A DNA stretch of 15,301 nucleotides from CAZPXH01 sp964591085 (GTDB lineage: Bacteria > Spirochaetota > Spirochaetia > DSM-27196 > CAZPXH01), in the NCBI GenBank assembly GCA_964591085.1, contig CAZPXH010000028.1, positions 1-15,301 of the forward strand. The letters run 5' to 3'. Both the position numbers and the translations under genes were made by a program. Positions within the stretch are counted from its first letter, which is position 1. Every line of letters begins with the position of its first letter. The notes under the pieces were generated by a model. That model ran no database searches, was not told the DNA's origin, and was given only the letters and a program-made list of their open reading frames with translations. Shown here one piece after another: positions 13,767 to 15,301 of the stretch.

Positions 13767-15140
13767 TTAGCTGGACCAGGCACCCAGACGCTCGGGCGGA
13801 AAGCTCCGGAGCATTCCGTCCTGCTGCATCATTGCCTCCACATCATCCAGCTCCAATGGCGCCTGCGCGGTGAAGTTCTCTATTCCGTTCTCCGTGATAA
13901 CTACGGTGTCTTCCACCCGGTAGTAGCCGCGCACCTCAGGGATGATCAGTTGCGGATCCACCGACAGTACAATCCCGGGCTGCAGTTTCCGGCCCCGGTA
14001 ATGCCCAACGTCGTGGACAGCCAGCCCCACGGGGTGGGACAGGTGATAGGGAAACTCCAGGGCGCGCCGCCCGGCGGACTCGTAGACGGGATCCACCCAT
14101 GGCGTTGAGTCCACGACGGCCTTCATCCGCGCTGCTACTTCCAGCCTGATTGCCTCGTCGTCCTCACCGGGGCCGAGGAGAGACAGAAACTGCTTATGGT
14201 ACTCCACCATGAAACCGTAGAGCTGTCTTTGAACGTCACTATAGCGACCGTTGACCGGGAACATCCGGCCGATGTCGCTAGTGTAGTAACGGTAGTCGGG
14301 AGCGCAGTCCAGAAGCACGAGGTCCCCGTCATTGAGGACCGCGTTATTGGCCTCGTAGTGACCGTACCAGGCGTTCTGTCCGCCAGCGATGATCGCGCGA
14401 TAAGAGACATCCCGGGACCCGCTTACCAGGTAGGTGTAGCGCAGGATCGCGTCCAACTCGTACTCCATCACCCCAGGCCGGGTGGACTTCATAGCTTCAT
14501 TGGCACCCACCGCGCAGATCCTGCCAGCTTCCCGAAGCAGGCCTATCTCGGCCCTGCTCTTCACAAGGCGCAGGGAATCCAGAGTTGGTGCCAGATCCCG
14601 CAGCTCGGCTGCAGGGCAGCGGGAGCGCAGGAGCGACACAAAGTGTCGCGCGCGGTCCGGCAGCCCATCCCAGGGATCGGCCGTGCGCTCCTGCTGGCTG
14701 CGCTGGAGTGTGTCCCAGCTCATCGCCGGTCCCTCACCCTGCCGCATCGGCGTATAGATCAGCGTAACCTTCTCGAGCGCTACGGCAAGCATTTCCGGAC
14801 CCTCCACGGCGTCCACGCCAGACGCCAGGACGGCGTCCTCCGGCCTGGAGGCGGAGGCAATCGGTCCCTCGCGCTCTGCTCGTTCGGACGACTGGTACGG
14901 GAGATAGAGGGTGCTCCGCCCGTTTCTGCCGTCTAGCAGCAGGTACGCGTGAGGAACCTCCACTCCGGTGAGGTAGTAGAAGTCGTTGGTCTGCCGGAAT
15001 CGGTCGTGGGAGCGGCCCCGAGGCCCGCCCTGGATAATGGCGATGGCGGACCCACCAATCTGCTCCAGAACCGCCTCTCTGCGGATCCGGTACTCCTCAT
15101 TCGGGACACCAGGAACCGGCCTGCTCGCGTTACTGTCCAC
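13767..15140 (-). CDS. M24B metallopeptidase, Xaa-Pro aminopeptidase-like
   Basis: This 457-residue protein has an aminopeptidase P N-terminal domain (about 15-165, including RFRQTNDFYYLTGVEVP) and a pita-bread M24 domain (about 190-430). It should remove N-terminal residues preceding proline. Metal ligands by comparison with E. coli PepP are D278 (LLDCAPDY), D289 (YTSDIGRMFP), H369 (LSHPVGLAVHDVG) and E410 (YRVEDTVV). The fourth position, normally Glu in VEPG, is Asp: D395 in LSVDPQL. The start was set at GTG 15140 because GGAGG lies 5 bases upstream; an in-frame GTG at 15152 has no SD and would add four residues. It follows the aldehyde dehydrogenase stop by 14 bases, so the two are co-transcribed. 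It converges on the FGE gene with 30 bases between stops. Confidence 0.9.
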   Translation of the reverse strand: MDSNASRPVPGVPNEEYRIRREAVLEQIGGSAIAIIQGGPRGRSHDRFRQTNDFYYLTGVEVPHAYLLLDGRNGRSTLYLPYQSSERAEREGPIASASRPEDAVLASGVDAVEGPEMLAVALEKVTLIYTPMRQGEGPAMSWDTLQRSQQERTADPWDGLPDRARHFVSLLRSRCPAAELRDLAPTLDSLRLVKSRAEIGLLREAGRICAVGANEAMKSTRPGVMEYELDAILRYTYLVSGSRDVSYRAIIAGGQNAWYGHYEANNAVLNDGDLVLLDCAPDYRYYTSDIGRMFPVNGRYSDVQRQLYGFMVEYHKQFLSLLGPGEDDEAIRLEVAARMKAVVDSTPWVDPVYESAGRRALEFPYHLSHPVGLAVHDVGHYRGRKLQPGIVLSVDPQLIIPEVRGYYRVEDTVVITENGIENFTAQAPLELDDVEAMMQQDGMLRSFPPERLGAWSS

Positions 15141-15145
15141 GGTTT

Positions 15146-15150
15146 CCTCC
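15146..15150 (-). promoter_or_regulatory. Shine-Dalgarno sequence setting the aminopeptidase start
   Basis: GGAGG on the minus strand lies 5 bases before the GTG at 15140 and overlaps the alternative GTG at 15152. It lies just after the aldehyde dehydrogenase stop, and it decides the start call. Confidence 0.7.
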
Positions 15151-15154
15151 ACTT

Positions 15155-15301
15155 CTACTCTACCCGAGCGTCTACGGGCGAATCGGTAAGGTCGAAAAAG
15201 ATGGTTTTGGTTTCGGTGTACTGATCAAATGCGTGCAGCCCGTTGTCCCGCCCACCAAACCCGGACAGCTTGTATCCGCCAAATGGTGTGGAGATATCTC
15301 C
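15155..15301 (-). CDS. C-terminal end of an aldehyde dehydrogenase, cut by the right window edge
   Basis: The last 48 codons read from the window edge to a TAG at 15157-15155. The peptide GDISTPFGGYKLSGFGGRDN, followed by GLHAFDQYTETKTIFFDL, matches the conserved C-terminus of NAD(P)-dependent aldehyde dehydrogenases: PFGGYKxSGxGRD followed by LxxYTxxKTI. The closest pattern I recall is the gamma-glutamyl-aminobutyraldehyde or betaine-type group, but 48 residues cannot fix the substrate. An insertion of one Gly in SGFGGRD is seen. The gene reads into the aminopeptidase gene 14 bases downstream, in the same operon. Its start and catalytic Cys and Glu are outside the window. Confidence 0.88.
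   Translation of the reverse strand, partial: GDISTPFGGYKLSGFGGRDNGLHAFDQYTETKTIFFDLTDSPVDARVE

Overview
The window is GC-rich bacterial DNA, densely packed with protein genes on both strands. I see no tRNA, rRNA, CRISPR array or insertion sequence. Coding strands show strong GC bias at third positions, which also produces very long antisense shadow ORFs. The gene mix (fused alpha/beta E1 dehydrogenase, FGGY and PfkB sugar kinases, AAA_14/DUF4143 ATPases, a true formylglycine-generating enzyme) suits a heterotrophic, carbohydrate-using bacterium. Spirochaetota or Chloroflexota are possible, but I cannot fix the phylum from this sequence.

Layout. Positions 1-4809 (minus strand, read right to left) hold one operon: a DeoR-family regulator, then a lipoyl E2 acyltransferase whose ATG overlaps the regulator's stop by one base, then a fused E1, then the start of an unrecognised gene that runs off the left edge. 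It encodes most of a 2-oxoacid (or acetoin-type) dehydrogenase complex; E3 is not in the window. Positions 4932-10064 form a mirror-symmetric block around a divergent promoter region at 7782-7862. On the left, an FGGY kinase is followed by an AAA_14 ATPase (both minus). On the right, a PfkB kinase is followed by a second AAA_14 ATPase (both plus). Each ATPase is separated from its kinase by about 80 bp holding a long inverted repeat close to the ATPase start.

Positions 10112-12593 (minus) hold an unusual membrane-anchored group: a possible 57-residue membrane peptide, a NERD-domain protein with an N-terminal membrane segment, and a 507-residue protein joining a WYL domain, a transmembrane segment, an EF-hand and a transglutaminase-like Cys-His-Asp domain. 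Positions 12750-13736 (plus) encode a formylglycine-generating enzyme with both active-site cysteines. Positions 13767-15301 (minus) hold an M24B Xaa-Pro aminopeptidase-like protein behind the last 48 codons of an aldehyde dehydrogenase cut by the right edge.

Translation signals split into two classes. Genes inside operons (E2, E1, the aminopeptidase, the partial gene at 1-128) have Shine-Dalgarno sequences. Several first genes (PfkB, the left ATPase, possibly FGE) have none, and their best -10 box lies only 5-6 bases before the start codon, which predicts leaderless mRNAs. The strongest leads are the WYL-TM-EF-hand-transglutaminase fusion and the paired kinase/palindrome/ATPase cassettes.
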